This document shows, piece after piece, positions 1-12,059 of a stretch of 64,000 nt of DNA (the first letter of the stretch is position 1; each line of letters opens with the position of its first letter). The notes under the pieces were generated by a model. It had not been told where the DNA came from, did no database searches, and saw nothing but the letters and a program-made list of their open reading frames with translations. The position numbers and the translations under genes are program-made. The stretch lies in contig NZ_JAIERS010000020.1 in NCBI RefSeq assembly GCF_019746665.1, positions 94,578-158,577 on the forward strand, in the 5' to 3' direction. This DNA is from Sphingomonas sp. (GTDB lineage: Bacteria > Pseudomonadota > Alphaproteobacteria > Sphingomonadales > Sphingomonadaceae).

Positions 1-203
1 GGATCGAGCAGTCGTTCGACCCGCTCGCGCGGGAGCAGCTTGCCGCGTTCAGTATGTTTGGCCCGCGCACGCTCCGGCCCACCAAGCGCGGCTTGGGCCA
101 CGTCGGCGCGCAGCCGCTCGACCAACGCGCGGTTGTGCCTGGCATTGGCCTGGAACGTCTCGCTCTCGGGGGAAATGCGCGTGTCGAGCACGGGCGCGCT
201 CAT
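1..203 (-). CDS. liuB: Methylcrotonyl-CoA carboxylase carboxyltransferase (beta) subunit, 5' end only
   Basis: This is the first 67 codons of a gene that runs off the left edge. The translation opens [14 protein letters not shown] and continues with the blocks [27 protein letters not shown] and LLD, the typical N-terminus of biotin-dependent acyl-CoA carboxyltransferase beta subunits of the methylcrotonyl-CoA type. The enzyme carboxylates 3-methylcrotonyl-CoA in leucine breakdown. The next step back, isovaleryl-CoA dehydrogenase, lies at 4300-5457 on the same strand, so the two probably belong to one leucine-degradation region now separated by two plus-strand genes. Propionyl-CoA carboxylase beta is less likely given the neighbour. 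The start is the last of four ATGs in a tandem repeat that also duplicates its ribosome-binding site. Confidence 0.85.
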   Translation of the reverse strand, partial: MSAPVLDTRISPESETFQANARHNRALVERLRADVAQAALGGPERARAKHTERGKLLPRERVERLLD

Positions 204-248
204 GGCCTACTCCTCATGGCCTACTCCTCATGGCCTATTCCTCATGGC
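201..248 (-). repeat. Tandem 14-bp repeat duplicating the liuB Shine-Dalgarno and start codon
   Basis: Three full 14-bp units (201-214, 215-228, 229-242; the third has one change) plus a partial fourth copy. On the minus strand each unit reads AGGAGTAGGCCATG, so it holds both a Shine-Dalgarno site and an ATG. Each upstream ATG opens a five-residue ORF, M-R-(S/N)-R-P, whose TGA overlaps the next ATG as ATGA. The series ends at the liuB start at 203. Confidence 0.9.
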
Positions 249-375
249 TTGTCGGGCGTGCCTAGCGGCCGTGGCGCGCGGTGGGAAGCGGGTTGGGAAT
301 TCTTGATCGGGAACCATGTGGACTCCGTAACGAAAGCGAGCCAGCTTTCGCCTCGGTCAACCAAGGGAGGTGGCG

Positions 376-786
376 ATGTTGAAGCAGGTTATCTCCGCGA
401 CGTTGCTGATGGGGCTGGCGCTGCCGGCGGCCGCGCAGGAGCGCGAGCCGGGCAAGCCGGTCGCGGTGCATTTCGTCAAGTTCAAGCCGGGCTCGCTTGA
501 TCGGATCAGCGAGATCGAAAGCAAGTATTTCGATCCCGCCGCCGAAAAGATCGGTATTCGCCCGATCATCATCCGCATGGCCTCCGGCGATTGGGACGGG
601 GAATATATCTTCCCGATGAAGTCGATGGGCGATCTCGACTACATTACCACGCCCGAGAACAAGGCTTGGCTCGCCGAGGTCGACAAGCTGGCGGGCGGCC
701 CGGGCAGCGCGCAAAAATTGCTCGCCGAATGGGGCGGCGCGATCGTGCGCGACAAGCATGACTTCGGCTTCAGCGACCAGAAGTGA
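376..786 (+). CDS. Small secreted protein of unknown function
   Basis: A 136-aa protein with a typical signal peptide (MLKQVISATLLMGLALPAAAQ, cleavage after AAA-Q or nearby). The mature part begins with VAVHFVKFKPGS, a strand pattern seen in small alpha/beta-barrel (ABM/EthD-like) domains, but this is only a resemblance. I do not recognise the family. The start ATG at 376 is preceded by GGGAGG (365-370), better placed than the in-frame GTG at 370. A short inverted repeat (331-350, CGAAAGC arms) lies in the leader. The gene is divergent from liuB and is followed by the large gene at 940, possibly co-transcribed. Confidence 0.7.
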   Translation: MLKQVISATLLMGLALPAAAQEREPGKPVAVHFVKFKPGSLDRISEIESKYFDPAAEKIGIRPIIIRMASGDWDGEYIFPMKSMGDLDYITTPENKAWLAEVDKLAGGPGSAQKLLAEWGGAIVRDKHDFGFSDQK

Positions 787-939
787 ACAAATCGGGTGGA
801 AGCCGCTGTCGTAAGCTGGCTTCCACCAGCCCCCGGCGGAGGGGAACTGTCGCCGAAGCGGAATTCTGGAACGAACAAAGCAACTTCCAAAGTAAATCGA
901 ACGCCGATAAGCTTTCCAAGTCTTATCGGGGGACTATCC

Positions 940-3900
940 TTGCGTCATACTATTGGGGCGGGTTTGATGTCGGCGGCGCTTTTGGTGGTGCCGCTGCCTC
1001 TTCCCGCGCAAACGCCCACTGCTTCGCCGCCTGAGACCCTCGCTGGTAGCGAGCAGTTGCGCTTCGGGCCGGTGCCCGGCTGGGTGGTCTCAATCGATCC
1101 ACCTGCGACTAAGTCCGATGACGGCGCGCTACGCTCTCGCTTGGAAGATTTGCAGGTGCGGCATGACGCCCAGGGCACCCATTTCTATCTTCGCCGCCGG
1201 ATCGCTGTGAATGCGGCGGAGGGTTTGCAGTTCTTGAGCACACTTGGGCTTCAGTGGCAGCCGTCGCTGGGGGGAGCGACGGTGCACTTCGCCCGCCTGC
1301 ACCGCGATGGCAAGATGATTGATCTGCTTGCTGGAGGCAGCCGTTTCCAGGTGCTGCGGCGCGAGGATCGGTTGGAGCGGGAGCGTTTGTTGAGCGGGTT
1401 GCGCCAGGCGGTGATGCCCATTGCCGATTTGCGTGTGGGTGATGAGCTGGAATTCGCCTACTCGATCGATCGCCTCAACCCGTTGCTCGCCGGTCACTTT
1501 GAGGATCGTAACAGGCTCGAACCCCGGCTGCGGCCTGAGCGCTTGTATCATCGCTTCAGCGCCGCACCGGGGACAGTGATACGGTTGCGTGCGGGTAAAG
1601 CTTGGCCGAAAGTGACGCGCACAACTGGGCCGGAGGGTACCGCCTATGTGATCGATGCGCTCAACCCGGTGGTGGAAGAGCCGCTTGCGGGCGTTCCCGA
1701 CCGGTTCAACGACATCTACTGGCTCGATCTGAGCGATTTCGCTGACTGGGCAGCGGTCCGTGCATTGATGGCGCCGCACTATGAGGAAGCAGCCCGGATC
1801 GGGCCCGACTCTCCGCTGCAGGCCGAAATCGCTCGGATCGCCGCCGCTAGTACTGATCCCGCCGTGCGCGCAGCCGCCGCGCTGCAATTGGTCCAACGCC
1901 AGGTTCGATACCTTGCGCAGGTCGATGGGCTCGGCGCTTACAAGCCCGAGCCGGCCGATACCGTGTGGACGGCCAAATGGGGCGATTGCAAGGGCAAGAC
2001 GGTGCTGCTGCTCGCCCTGCTGCGCGGGCTGGGGATCACCGCGGAACCGGCGCTCGTTTCGACCGAGCAAGGCGATGGCCTGCCAGATGCGTTGCCGATG
2101 CCCGGGCGGTTCAATCATGTGATCGTGCGCGTGCAAATTGCCGGCAAAAGCTATTGGCTGGATGGCACGCGACAGGGCGACGGTGGGCTCGAAAGCCTGG
2201 AAGTGCCCGATTTCGGCTGGGCGCTGCCACTGGGGCCGCAGGGCGGCGCTCTTGTGCCGCTCGCCGCGACGCTGCCGGCCAAGCCCTTCGCCGAGACCTC
2301 GCTTGATTTCGACGCTCGCGCCGGGTTGACCCGACCCGCCAAGGCGACCGGCCGGCTGACCCTGCGCGGCGATTCCGCCCGCCAAACCCGCGCGCTGCTT
2401 GCCCTGGCCGACGCCGCCGAGCGCGACAAATATCTGCGTAAGCTGTGGACCGAGCGCTATGACTTCCTGACGGTCGATCGGGTTGAAACCGCAGCCGACG
2501 AGGCGAGTGGCGAGGTCACGCTAAGCTTCGTCGGTACCGCCAAGCTCGATTGGTCGCCGAACGACGACCGCCGCTATGAGGCCGATAATGCCCGCCTCGG
2601 CGTAAACTTGGCGCCCGAACGCCCCGCCGAACGCGCGCGGCGCGCGCCCGTGCTCGTCAATCAGCGATTCGAGGCTTATCGCCAGACCATCATGCTGCCC
2701 GATGGCGGCAATGGTTATGCGGTGGAAGGCAAGTCGCTCGATCGCACGATTGGCGGGGTGCACTATGTCCGCACCGCCGAAATCAAGGGCGGCCGGTTTG
2801 AGATGAACGCCAGCACGCGCGCCGCGCGAAGCGAAGTTTCGTTCGACGAGGCAAAGGCGGCGGATCTACTGACCGACGAGCTGTATCGCGAGCGGTTGTT
2901 CGTTAAGCTCCCCACCGCGTCGGGCAAGGGGGGTGCCGATCGCGGCGATGTCGCGGCTGGCGGGGTAATCGACAAGGCCTCCGAAGATGCTCTCGCCGTA
3001 CGGATCAACGCCCTTCTGGCCGACTTAAAGATCGATCAGGCGCTCGCGCTGATCGATGGCAAGCTGGCAGAACAGCGTACCGCTCGACGGCTGACGATGC
3101 GCGGCGCGGTGCTTCAATTCGCCGACCGGATCGAGGAGGCCAGCGACGCGTATGACGCCGCCATCGCTGTCAGCCCAGATTATCTCCATGCACAGTACAG
3201 CAAGGCGGAATTGCTCGTTGAACAGGGCAATGCGCAGGATGCGCTGATCCTGTTCGATCGGCTGGTGCTGCGCGAGCCAGAGAAAAACGAATACTACATC
3301 GCCCGCGGCCAGGCTCGGATCATTGTCGGCCGTCTTGACGGTGCGCTGAACGACTTCACGATCGTGCTCCAGCGCGATCCCAAAAATCAGGCTGCGACGG
3401 CGGGCCGGTTGGCAGTGCTGCAGGCGCAGGGCAATCTCAATGTCGTTCTCGCGGAGCTGGACAAGCCGGAGGCGGAACCCGATGAAGCGCTGCGCTTCCA
3501 CCGCAAGGCCTATATTCTCGCCTTGTTGGGGCGCACCGATGAAGCTCGGGCGGCGGCGGAAAAATCCAAAGCCGCCTATGAAGCGAGCAACCGGCTGCCC
3601 GAGGGAGCCTATTACGCCCTGCAGCTGCAGGGCCTCGCGCCGACCCTAGATGCAAGGGGCGAGGCGATGCTCGCGCTGCTACGGCAGGAGCCGGCCTTCC
3701 CGCTCGAGCTGGCGTTGATGGCACCGCTTGCCCGTGACGCTCGTTGGCGGCCTCAGATTATCGACGGCTATTTGAAAGCGCAGGCGGCAGTCGATCCCAA
3801 GCTTGCCGATCAGATCAAGCGGCAACAGGGGCGCTTCATGGCGCTGGGTGGGGAGCCTGAACTGCTTCGACAGCTTATCAAGGAAAAGGTGGCGGCGAAC

Positions 3901-4251
3901 CCGGAGGATAGCGGCACGCTCAACAATGCGTGCTGGGATTTGGCGACGCTCAATCTCGATCTCGATCAGGCGAGCGACTATTGCGCCAAGGCCGTCGCAC
4001 GGGCGCCGCGCGCGGCCTATCTCGATAGCCGGGCACTGGTGGCGCTGCAGCGAGGCGACCTTGCCAGCGCGCGGCGCGATTATGATGCGGCGCTGGCATC
4101 GCACCCCAATCAGCCGATGGTGCTCTACGGGCGCGGCTTGACCCGTTTGCGGCAGGGCGATGCGGCGGGTGGCATGGCCGATCTGGAACGCGCGCGGAAG
4201 TTTTCGCCGATGATCGACCAGCAATATGCGGGCTTTGGCCTTAAGCCTTGA
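940..4251 (+). CDS. Large exported DUF3857 / transglutaminase-like / TPR protein
   Basis: About 1100 residues. The order of parts is signal peptide (hydrophobic run MSAALLVVPLPLPAQ), a DUF3857 region, a transglutaminase-like core with the Cys motif WGDCKGKTVLLLALLRGLG, and a long C-terminal TPR superhelix (for example AISPDYLHAQYSKAELLVEQG, YYIARGQARIIVGR, and repeats to the end). This DUF3857-transglutaminase layout is common in envelope proteins of Gram-negative bacteria; the substrate is unknown. The start is uncertain. TTG at 940 has a GGGGGA box 7 bases upstream and gives MRHTIGAGLM before the hydrophobic stretch. ATG at 967 and GTG at 796 are alternatives; the last adds a tail with no secretion logic. 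It sits between liuB and ivd on the opposite strand, so it looks inserted into the leucine locus. Confidence 0.8.
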   Translation: MRHTIGAGLMSAALLVVPLPLPAQTPTASPPETLAGSEQLRFGPVPGWVVSIDPPATKSDDGALRSRLEDLQVRHDAQGTHFYLRRRIAVNAAEGLQFLSTLGLQWQPSLGGATVHFARLHRDGKMIDLLAGGSRFQVLRREDRLERERLLSGLRQAVMPIADLRVGDELEFAYSIDRLNPLLAGHFEDRNRLEPRLRPERLYHRFSAAPGTVIRLRAGKAWPKVTRTTGPEGTAYVIDALNPVVEEPLAGVPDRFNDIYWLDLSDFADWAAVRALMAPHYEEAARIGPDSPLQAEIARIAAASTDPAVRAAAALQLVQRQVRYLAQVDGLGAYKPEPADTVWTAKWGDCKGKTVLLLALLRGLGITAEPALVSTEQGDGLPDALPMPGRFNHVIVRVQIAGKSYWLDGTRQGDGGLESLEVPDFGWALPLGPQGGALVPLAATLPAKPFAETSLDFDARAGLTRPAKATGRLTLRGDSARQTRALLALADAAERDKYLRKLWTERYDFLTVDRVETAADEASGEVTLSFVGTAKLDWSPNDDRRYEADNARLGVNLAPERPAERARRAPVLVNQRFEAYRQTIMLPDGGNGYAVEGKSLDRTIGGVHYVRTAEIKGGRFEMNASTRAARSEVSFDEAKAADLLTDELYRERLFVKLPTASGKGGADRGDVAAGGVIDKASEDALAVRINALLADLKIDQALALIDGKLAEQRTARRLTMRGAVLQFADRIEEASDAYDAAIAVSPDYLHAQYSKAELLVEQGNAQDALILFDRLVLREPEKNEYYIARGQARIIVGRLDGALNDFTIVLQRDPKNQAATAGRLAVLQAQGNLNVVLAELDKPEAEPDEALRFHRKAYILALLGRTDEARAAAEKSKAAYEASNRLPEGAYYALQLQGLAPTLDARGEAMLALLRQEPAFPLELALMAPLARDARWRPQIIDGYLKAQAAVDPKLADQIKRQQGRFMALGGEPELLRQLIKEKVAANPEDSGTLNNACWDLATLNLDLDQASDYCAKAVARAPRAAYLDSRALVALQRGDLASARRDYDAALASHPNQPMVLYGRGLTRLRQGDAAGGMADLERARKFSPMIDQQYAGFGLKP

Positions 4252-4262
4252 TAAGGCCGTTG

Positions 4263-4290
4263 GGTCGTCCCGGTGCTCGCCGGGGCGACC
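4263..4290. terminator. Hairpin between convergent genes
   Basis: Eleven-bp stem (GGTCGTCCCGG paired with CCGGGGCGACC, one G-T pair) and a 6-base loop, 12 bases after the stop of the DUF3857 gene and 9 before the stop of ivd. No T-run follows in either direction. It may still stop or protect transcripts from both sides. Confidence 0.45.
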
Positions 4291-4299
4291 ATTGGGCGC

Positions 4300-5457
4300 T
4301 CACGCCCCGATCAGCTCGCGCCCGATCAGCATCCGGCGAATCTCATTGGTCCCGGCGCCGATGTCGAGCAGCTTGGCATCGCGCAGGAAGCGTTCGACCG
4401 GCCAATCCTTGGTATAGCCCGCGCCGCCCAGCGCCTGCACGGCCTCCAGCGCGACCTTCACCGCATTTTCGCTCGCGAGCAGGATCGCGCCCGCCGCGTC
4501 GAAGCGGGTGGTCTTGCCGGCGTCGCACGCCCTGGCGACCGCATAGACATAGGCGCGCGCCGAGCTGAGCGCGACATACATGTCGGCCACCTTGGCCTGC
4601 ATCAGCTGGAACGCGCCGATCGCCTGGCCGAACTGGCGGCGCTCGCGCACATAGGGCAGCACCACGTCCAGGCACGCCTGCATTACGCCGAGCTGGATGC
4701 CGGCGAGCACCGCGCGCTCGTAATCCAGGCCCGACATCAGCACCCCGACCCCGCCATTCTCGGGGCCCATCACATTTTCCTCGGGCACCTCGCAATCGGT
4801 GAACACCAGCTCGGCGGTGGGCGAGCCGCGCATCCCCATTTTGTCGATCTTCTGGCCGATCGCGAAGCCGGGCATGTCGCGCTCGATCAGGAACGTCGTG
4901 ATCCCCCGCGAGCCGCCCTCGGGCGCGGTCTTGGCATAGACCACCAGGGTATCGGCATAAGCCGCGTTGGTGATCCAGAATTTGGTGCCGTTGAGCACAT
5001 AGCCGCCCTGCACCTTTTCGGCGCGCAGCTTCATGCTCACCACGTCGGAGCCGGCCCCAGCTTCGGACATCGCCAGGCTGCCGACATGCTCGCCCGAGAT
5101 CAGCTTGGGGAGATACTTCGCTTTCTGCTCGGGATTGCCCCAGCGCGCGATCTGGTTGACGCAGAGATTGGAATGCGCGCCATAGGACAGCCCGATCGAG
5201 GCCGAGGCGCGCGCCACTTCCTCGCACGCGATCACATGCTCCAGATAGCCAAGGCCCAGCCCACCATCGGCCTCGGCCACGGTGATGCCGTGCAGCCCCA
5301 GCGCGCCCATTGCCGGCCAGAGTTCATCGCGCGGGAACCAGTCCTCGGCATCGATCCGCGCGGCGAGCGGGGCGATCTGCTCCTGCGCGAAGCGGCGGGT
5401 GGTGTCGCGGATCATGTCGGCGGTTTCGCCGAGCGCGAAATCAAGGGCGATGTCCAT
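4300..5457 (-). CDS. ivd: Isovaleryl-CoA dehydrogenase
   Basis: A 385-aa acyl-CoA dehydrogenase that oxidises isovaleryl-CoA to 3-methylcrotonyl-CoA in leucine catabolism. Visible blocks: N-terminal helical region [19 protein letters not shown]/substrate segment [21 protein letters not shown], the catalytic-region motif [12 protein letters not shown], and the C-terminus [18 protein letters not shown], which fits the IVD subgroup. The length matches the family when the start at 5457 is used. That ATG has GGGAGAG six bases upstream; the reading frame is open 30 codons further but without a site. The product is the substrate of the carboxylase whose subunit LiuB is encoded at 1-203. Confidence 0.9.
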   Translation of the reverse strand: MDIALDFALGETADMIRDTTRRFAQEQIAPLAARIDAEDWFPRDELWPAMGALGLHGITVAEADGGLGLGYLEHVIACEEVARASASIGLSYGAHSNLCVNQIARWGNPEQKAKYLPKLISGEHVGSLAMSEAGAGSDVVSMKLRAEKVQGGYVLNGTKFWITNAAYADTLVVYAKTAPEGGSRGITTFLIERDMPGFAIGQKIDKMGMRGSPTAELVFTDCEVPEENVMGPENGGVGVLMSGLDYERAVLAGIQLGVMQACLDVVLPYVRERRQFGQAIGAFQLMQAKVADMYVALSSARAYVYAVARACDAGKTTRFDAAGAILLASENAVKVALEAVQALGGAGYTKDWPVERFLRDAKLLDIGAGTNEIRRMLIGRELIGA

Positions 5458-5546
5458 CTTGCTCTCCCAACACGCTTGTTCCCGCCGCGCGTGGCGCTTA
5501 GCAGGCATATCGAGCGCCGCCATAGACGGCGAAAAGGGGGGTGCCA

Positions 5547-6938
5547 ATGGCCGGGTTGCTGCGCAAGAAATCGATCGAAGCAGGGGCGGAGCACCAGGCG
5601 CTCGCGCGCACGCTCGGCTGGCCGCATCTCGTGGCGCTGGGCGTCGGCGCGATCGTCGGTACCGGCATTCTCACGCTGATCGGGGTCGGCGCCGGGCTCG
5701 CGGGGCCGGCGGTGATCCTGAGCTTCGTGATCGCCGGCGCGATCTGTGCCTGCGCCGCGCTTGCCTATGCGGAGCTTGCAACGATGATCCCCGCCTCGGG
5801 CAGCGCCTATACATACAGCTATGTCGTGCTGGGCGAGATCATCGCCTGGGTGATCGGCTGGAGCCTTATTCTGGAGTATTCGCTGGTCGTGTCGACGGTG
5901 GCGGTCGGCTGGTCGGGCCATGCCGCGCCTTTGCTCGAACGGCTGATCGGCTTTCCGGCGGTGCTGGCGAACGGGCCGGAGGCAGGGGGCATCGTCAACC
6001 TGCCGGCGATCTTCATCATCGCGGTGGTCGCGGGGCTGCTGATGCTCGGCACGCGCGAGAGCGCGACGCTCAACGCGGTGCTCGTGATCGTGAAGCTGGT
6101 CGCGCTCGCGGTATTCGTCGCGGTGGCGCTGCCGTATTTCGATAGCACCAATCTGGAGCCGTTCATGCCGTTCGGCTTCGCCAAGGCGGTGCAGGGCGGC
6201 GCCGAGCGCGGGGTGATGGCGGCGGCGGCGATCATCTTCTTCGCCTTTTACGGCTTCGACGCGATCTCGACCGCCGCGGAGGAAACCAAGAATCCCGGGC
6301 GCGACCTGGCGATCGGCATCGTCGGATCGATGTTCGCCTGTGTCGCGATCTACATGCTGGTCGCGGTCGCGGCGGTGGGGGCGTTGAGCTACGCCAAGTT
6401 CGCGCCGAGCGCCGAGCCGCTCGCGCTGATCCTGCGTGGCGTCGGCCAGCCCGGCGCGGCGACATTCCTGGAAGCAAGCGCGGTGATCGCGTTGCCGACG
6501 GTGCTGCTGGCGTTCCTTTATGGCCAGAGCCGCATCTTCTTCACCATGGCGCGCGACGGGCTGCTGCCGCAGGGGCTCGCCAAGGTTTCGGCGCGGGGGA
6601 CGCCGGCACGGATCACGGCGGTGACGGCGCTGATTGTGAGCGTGATCGCCGGGCTGCTGCCGCTGGGCGAGATCGCCGCACTTGCTAATGCGGGGACGCT
6701 CGCCGCGTTCATCGCGGTGTGCGTCTGCCTGATCGTGCAGCGGCGGCGCGCGCCCGAGGCCGAGCGCCGCTTCCGCGCGCCGCTGGGCGTGCCGGTGGCG
6801 GCCGCGGGCGTGCTAGGGTGCGTCTATCTGTTCTTCAGCCTGCCGAGCAAGACTCAGGCTTGGTTCCTGCTGTGGAACCTGGGCGGGCTGGCGGTTTACT
6901 TCCTCTACGCGCGTGGGCGGGCGGTCGCGGGGCGGTAG
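5547..6938 (+). CDS. APC-family amino acid permease
   Basis: A 463-aa inner-membrane transporter with about 12 hydrophobic helices. Helix 1 holds the substrate-binding glycine motif [15 protein letters not shown], typical of the amino acid/polyamine/organocation superfamily. The sequence [26 protein letters not shown] fits the cationic-amino-acid (CAT, YfnA-like) branch. It probably imports an amino acid by proton symport. The start ATG at 5547 follows a run of G (GGGGGG) at Shine-Dalgarno distance; GTG at 5541 is in frame. It is divergent from ivd with about 90 bp between them, so a role with branched-chain amino acid use is possible but only by position. Confidence 0.85.
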   Translation: MAGLLRKKSIEAGAEHQALARTLGWPHLVALGVGAIVGTGILTLIGVGAGLAGPAVILSFVIAGAICACAALAYAELATMIPASGSAYTYSYVVLGEIIAWVIGWSLILEYSLVVSTVAVGWSGHAAPLLERLIGFPAVLANGPEAGGIVNLPAIFIIAVVAGLLMLGTRESATLNAVLVIVKLVALAVFVAVALPYFDSTNLEPFMPFGFAKAVQGGAERGVMAAAAIIFFAFYGFDAISTAAEETKNPGRDLAIGIVGSMFACVAIYMLVAVAAVGALSYAKFAPSAEPLALILRGVGQPGAATFLEASAVIALPTVLLAFLYGQSRIFFTMARDGLLPQGLAKVSARGTPARITAVTALIVSVIAGLLPLGEIAALANAGTLAAFIAVCVCLIVQRRRAPEAERRFRAPLGVPVAAAGVLGCVYLFFSLPSKTQAWFLLWNLGGLAVYFLYARGRAVAGR

Positions 6939-6977
6939 AGCCCTCCCCAACGTCGGCCTTCGCCGGGGAAGGGGAAC

Positions 6978-7219
6978 TTACGAGGTCCGCAATCGCCCCC
7001 GCGCGAGCGTCGCGAGGCCGATCAGCATCCACACGACGTTGAGCGCGGTCGAGGGGATCGCGCCGTGCCAGCCGCTATTGACGATAAAGCCGGCGGCGCC
7101 GACCACGTTCATCCATTGAAAGGCGGGCGATTGGCCCGACAGCCGCCCCATCGACACCAGCAGATAGGCGGCGAGGATCGTCGCCGCCCCGGCCCAGCCG
7201 ATCGTTTCGATCGCCCAGA

Positions 7220-7223
<4 letters not shown>
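6978..7223 (-). CDS. Small CBU_0592-type membrane protein
   Basis: An 81-aa protein with about three hydrophobic segments. The sequence pattern [20 protein letters not shown], then [16 protein letters not shown], then [20 protein letters not shown] matches the small CBU_0592-like membrane family of unknown function. The start is GTG at 7223, overlapping the TGA stop of acnA (GTGA), so it is probably translated by coupling after aconitase on the same message. Confidence 0.7.
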
Positions 7224-9892
<2,669 letters not shown>

Positions 9893-10043
9893 GGGGCGTC
9901 CTTTCCAACTGAGGCGCAGGCGCACGCGGCGCCGAGGAGTGTGCCAGCGATTGGCCAAGCTGGCGCGCGATTGCAAGGGGGGAGGGGGGTAGGGGTGTCG
10001 CCAAGGGGGCAGGAATGTGAAAGGCGGCACGCTCAGCTGCGAA

Positions 10044-11723
10044 TCAGGCCGTCCCCAGCACTTCCGCGATCAAATCCTTGCGGCTGAGCTTGCCGATCAT
10101 CGTCTTGGGCATCGTCAGCCGCACGACCACGTCATCCACCCGCTCATGCTTGCCGAGCTGCGGGTTGAGCCAGTCGCGCAACTCGGCGCCATCGGCTTTG
10201 GCGCCGTCGTTCAGTGTCACATAAGCGCGCGGCTGCTCTCCGCGATAGGGATCGGGTACGCCGATCACCAGCGCTTCCTTCACCGCCGGGTGCTTGTAGA
10301 GCACGTCCTCGATCTGGCTGGGGAACACCTTGAACCCGCCGACCGCGATCATGTCCTTCAGCCGGTCGACGATCGCGACGAAGCCGTCGGCGTCGATCTG
10401 GCCGACATCGCCCGTGCGCAGCCAGCGCCGCCCTTCGGCATCGGTGACGAACACGCCCTCATCGGCATCGGGGCGGTTCCAATAGCCCTTCATGATCTGC
10501 GGCCCGGCGATCACGATCTCGCCCGGCTCGCCGGCGGGGGCGGGGTGGAGCGGATTTTCCTTGTCCACCAGCCGAACCTCGGTCGCGGGCAAGGGCTGGC
10601 CGATGGTGCCCGGCTTGCCCGCCGCTTCATAAGGGTTGGCCGAGACCACGCCGGAACTTTCGGACAGGCCATAGCCTTCGATCAGCGTCGCCCCCGTCGC
10701 TGCCTCGAACTTGGCTTTCAGCTCGGCCGGCAGCGGCGCCCCGCCCGAAATACAGACGCGCAGCTTCGAGAAGTCGGTCTTGCCCAGCGTTGGATGATCG
10801 AGCAGCGCCTGATACATGGTCGGCACGCCAGGGATCGCCGTGATCTTCGCGCGCGACACCGCCTCGAGCGCCTGCTGCGCGTTGAAGCGGGGGAGCATCA
10901 CGATGCAGCCGCCATTCACTACGGTGCGATTGAGCACGCAGGTATTGGCGAACACATGGAACAGGGGCAGCACGCCCAGGATGCGGTCCTCCTGCCCTGG
11001 GTGCGGATCGATTGTGTTCACTTGGCGGGCATTGGCCGAGAGGTTCTGGTGCGTCAGCATCGCCCCCTTGGGCGTGCCGGTGGTGCCGCCGGTATATTGG
11101 ATCAGCGCGACATCGGTTTCGGGCACGATATCGGGCTTGGTGAAGCGGCCGCGATTATGGATCAGTTGCGAAAAGGCCATGATCCGGGGATCGTTTGGCT
11201 TGGCCGCGACCTCGCTTTGCTTGAACCAGCGGTAGAGGATCGATTTGCCCGTCGGCAGCGCCCCCGCGACCGAGCCGACCACCAGCCGTTCGAGTTCTGA
11301 CTGGTCGAGCACTTTGAGCGCGGTCGGCAACAGCGCCTTGGCGGAGAGCGTGAAGAGCAGCCTAGTGCCCGAATCCGCGACCTGATGCGCGAGCTCGGCG
11401 ACGGTGTAGAGCGGCGAGAAATTCACCACCGTCGCGCCCAGTTTCAGGATGCCGTAATAGGCCGCCAGGTAATGCGGCACATTGGGCAGGAACAGCCCGA
11501 TCCGATCGCCCTTGCCATAGCCGAGCGCCGCGAGCCCCGCCGCGACCCGGTTCGCGCCGTCGAGCGTTTCGGCATAGCTGTAATGCCGCCCCAGAAAGTC
11601 GATCAGCGGCTTCTGCCCGCCTCTCGCGGCGGCGTCGTCGAACAGGGCCGGCATCGAGAGCGGCGGGTAGTCGGAGGTCCAGGGCGAGGGGTGCCGATAA
11701 GCGGTGCGCCAGATACTATCCAT
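10044..11723 (-). CDS. Long-chain fatty acid--CoA ligase (FadD-like)
   Basis: A 559-aa ANL-superfamily adenylating enzyme. It has the P-loop-like motif [16 protein letters not shown], the [10 protein letters not shown] block, the hinge region [16 protein letters not shown], and the C-terminal lysine segment [10 protein letters not shown]. It activates fatty acids to acyl-CoA for beta-oxidation or lipid synthesis. The start at 11723 ([12 protein letters not shown]) fits the family; no strong ribosome-binding site is visible. It stands alone between acnA and a small ORF on the same strand. Confidence 0.88.
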   Translation of the reverse strand: MDSIWRTAYRHPSPWTSDYPPLSMPALFDDAAARGGQKPLIDFLGRHYSYAETLDGANRVAAGLAALGYGKGDRIGLFLPNVPHYLAAYYGILKLGATVVNFSPLYTVAELAHQVADSGTRLLFTLSAKALLPTALKVLDQSELERLVVGSVAGALPTGKSILYRWFKQSEVAAKPNDPRIMAFSQLIHNRGRFTKPDIVPETDVALIQYTGGTTGTPKGAMLTHQNLSANARQVNTIDPHPGQEDRILGVLPLFHVFANTCVLNRTVVNGGCIVMLPRFNAQQALEAVSRAKITAIPGVPTMYQALLDHPTLGKTDFSKLRVCISGGAPLPAELKAKFEAATGATLIEGYGLSESSGVVSANPYEAAGKPGTIGQPLPATEVRLVDKENPLHPAPAGEPGEIVIAGPQIMKGYWNRPDADEGVFVTDAEGRRWLRTGDVGQIDADGFVAIVDRLKDMIAVGGFKVFPSQIEDVLYKHPAVKEALVIGVPDPYRGEQPRAYVTLNDGAKADGAELRDWLNPQLGKHERVDDVVVRLTMPKTMIGKLSRKDLIAEVLGTA

Positions 11724-11764
11724 GACGCTATCGTAAGGTGCCGGCGCCGCCCGGCGCAAGGGCG

Positions 11765-11959
11765 CTAGTTAAGCCGCTTGCTCCAAGTGACGAGCAGCGA
11801 GACACACATCACGCCGAGATCGACCGCGGCTTGCACGCGCGCGGGCGACTGATCGCTCGACTCATGGGTGAGGATGCGGATGTCGGCGGACGGGTGACGC
11901 ACGGCGAGCATAAGCAACGCAAGACCGGCAATAGCCACCAAACCACGACGCGAGCGCAT
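11765..11959 (-). CDS. Hypothetical 64-aa protein with N-terminal hydrophobic segment
   Basis: Opens MRSRRGLVAIAGLALLMLAV, a signal peptide or single membrane anchor, followed by about 40 soluble residues. A strong site (GGAGGTGG) lies just before the ATG, which makes translation likely. It is in line between clpA and the acyl-CoA ligase on the same strand. I do not recognise a family. Confidence 0.6.
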   Translation of the reverse strand: MRSRRGLVAIAGLALLMLAVRHPSADIRILTHESSDQSPARVQAAVDLGVMCVSLLVTWSKRLN

Positions 11960-11995
11960 GGTCCACCTCCGATGGGCCTCATCGCAAATCAGGGT

Positions 11996-12034
11996 TAAAA
12001 AGGCAAGGGCGGAACGATGGTAATCGCTCCGCCC
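11996..12034 (-). terminator. Intrinsic terminator of clpA
   Basis: On the minus strand GGGCGGA-G-CGAT, loop TACC, ATCG-T-TCCGCCC, then TTGCCTTTTT. A long GC stem followed by a T-run 26 bases after the clpA stop is a textbook rho-independent terminator. Confidence 0.85.
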
Positions 12035-12059
12035 CAGCCGATTTTCCTCGTGCCCGCGC

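Noticed and set aside
1129..2385. 418-codon frame antisense to the DUF3857 gene
   Set aside because: No recognisable motif and no ribosome-binding site; the sense frame has transglutaminase and TPR signatures.
5470..5547. 30-codon extension of ivd
   Set aside because: The family begins near [11 protein letters not shown] and only that ATG has a Shine-Dalgarno site.
9893..10030. 46-codon extension of acnA
   Set aside because: Pro/Arg low-complexity sequence, no site, and AcnA proteins start at [10 protein letters not shown].
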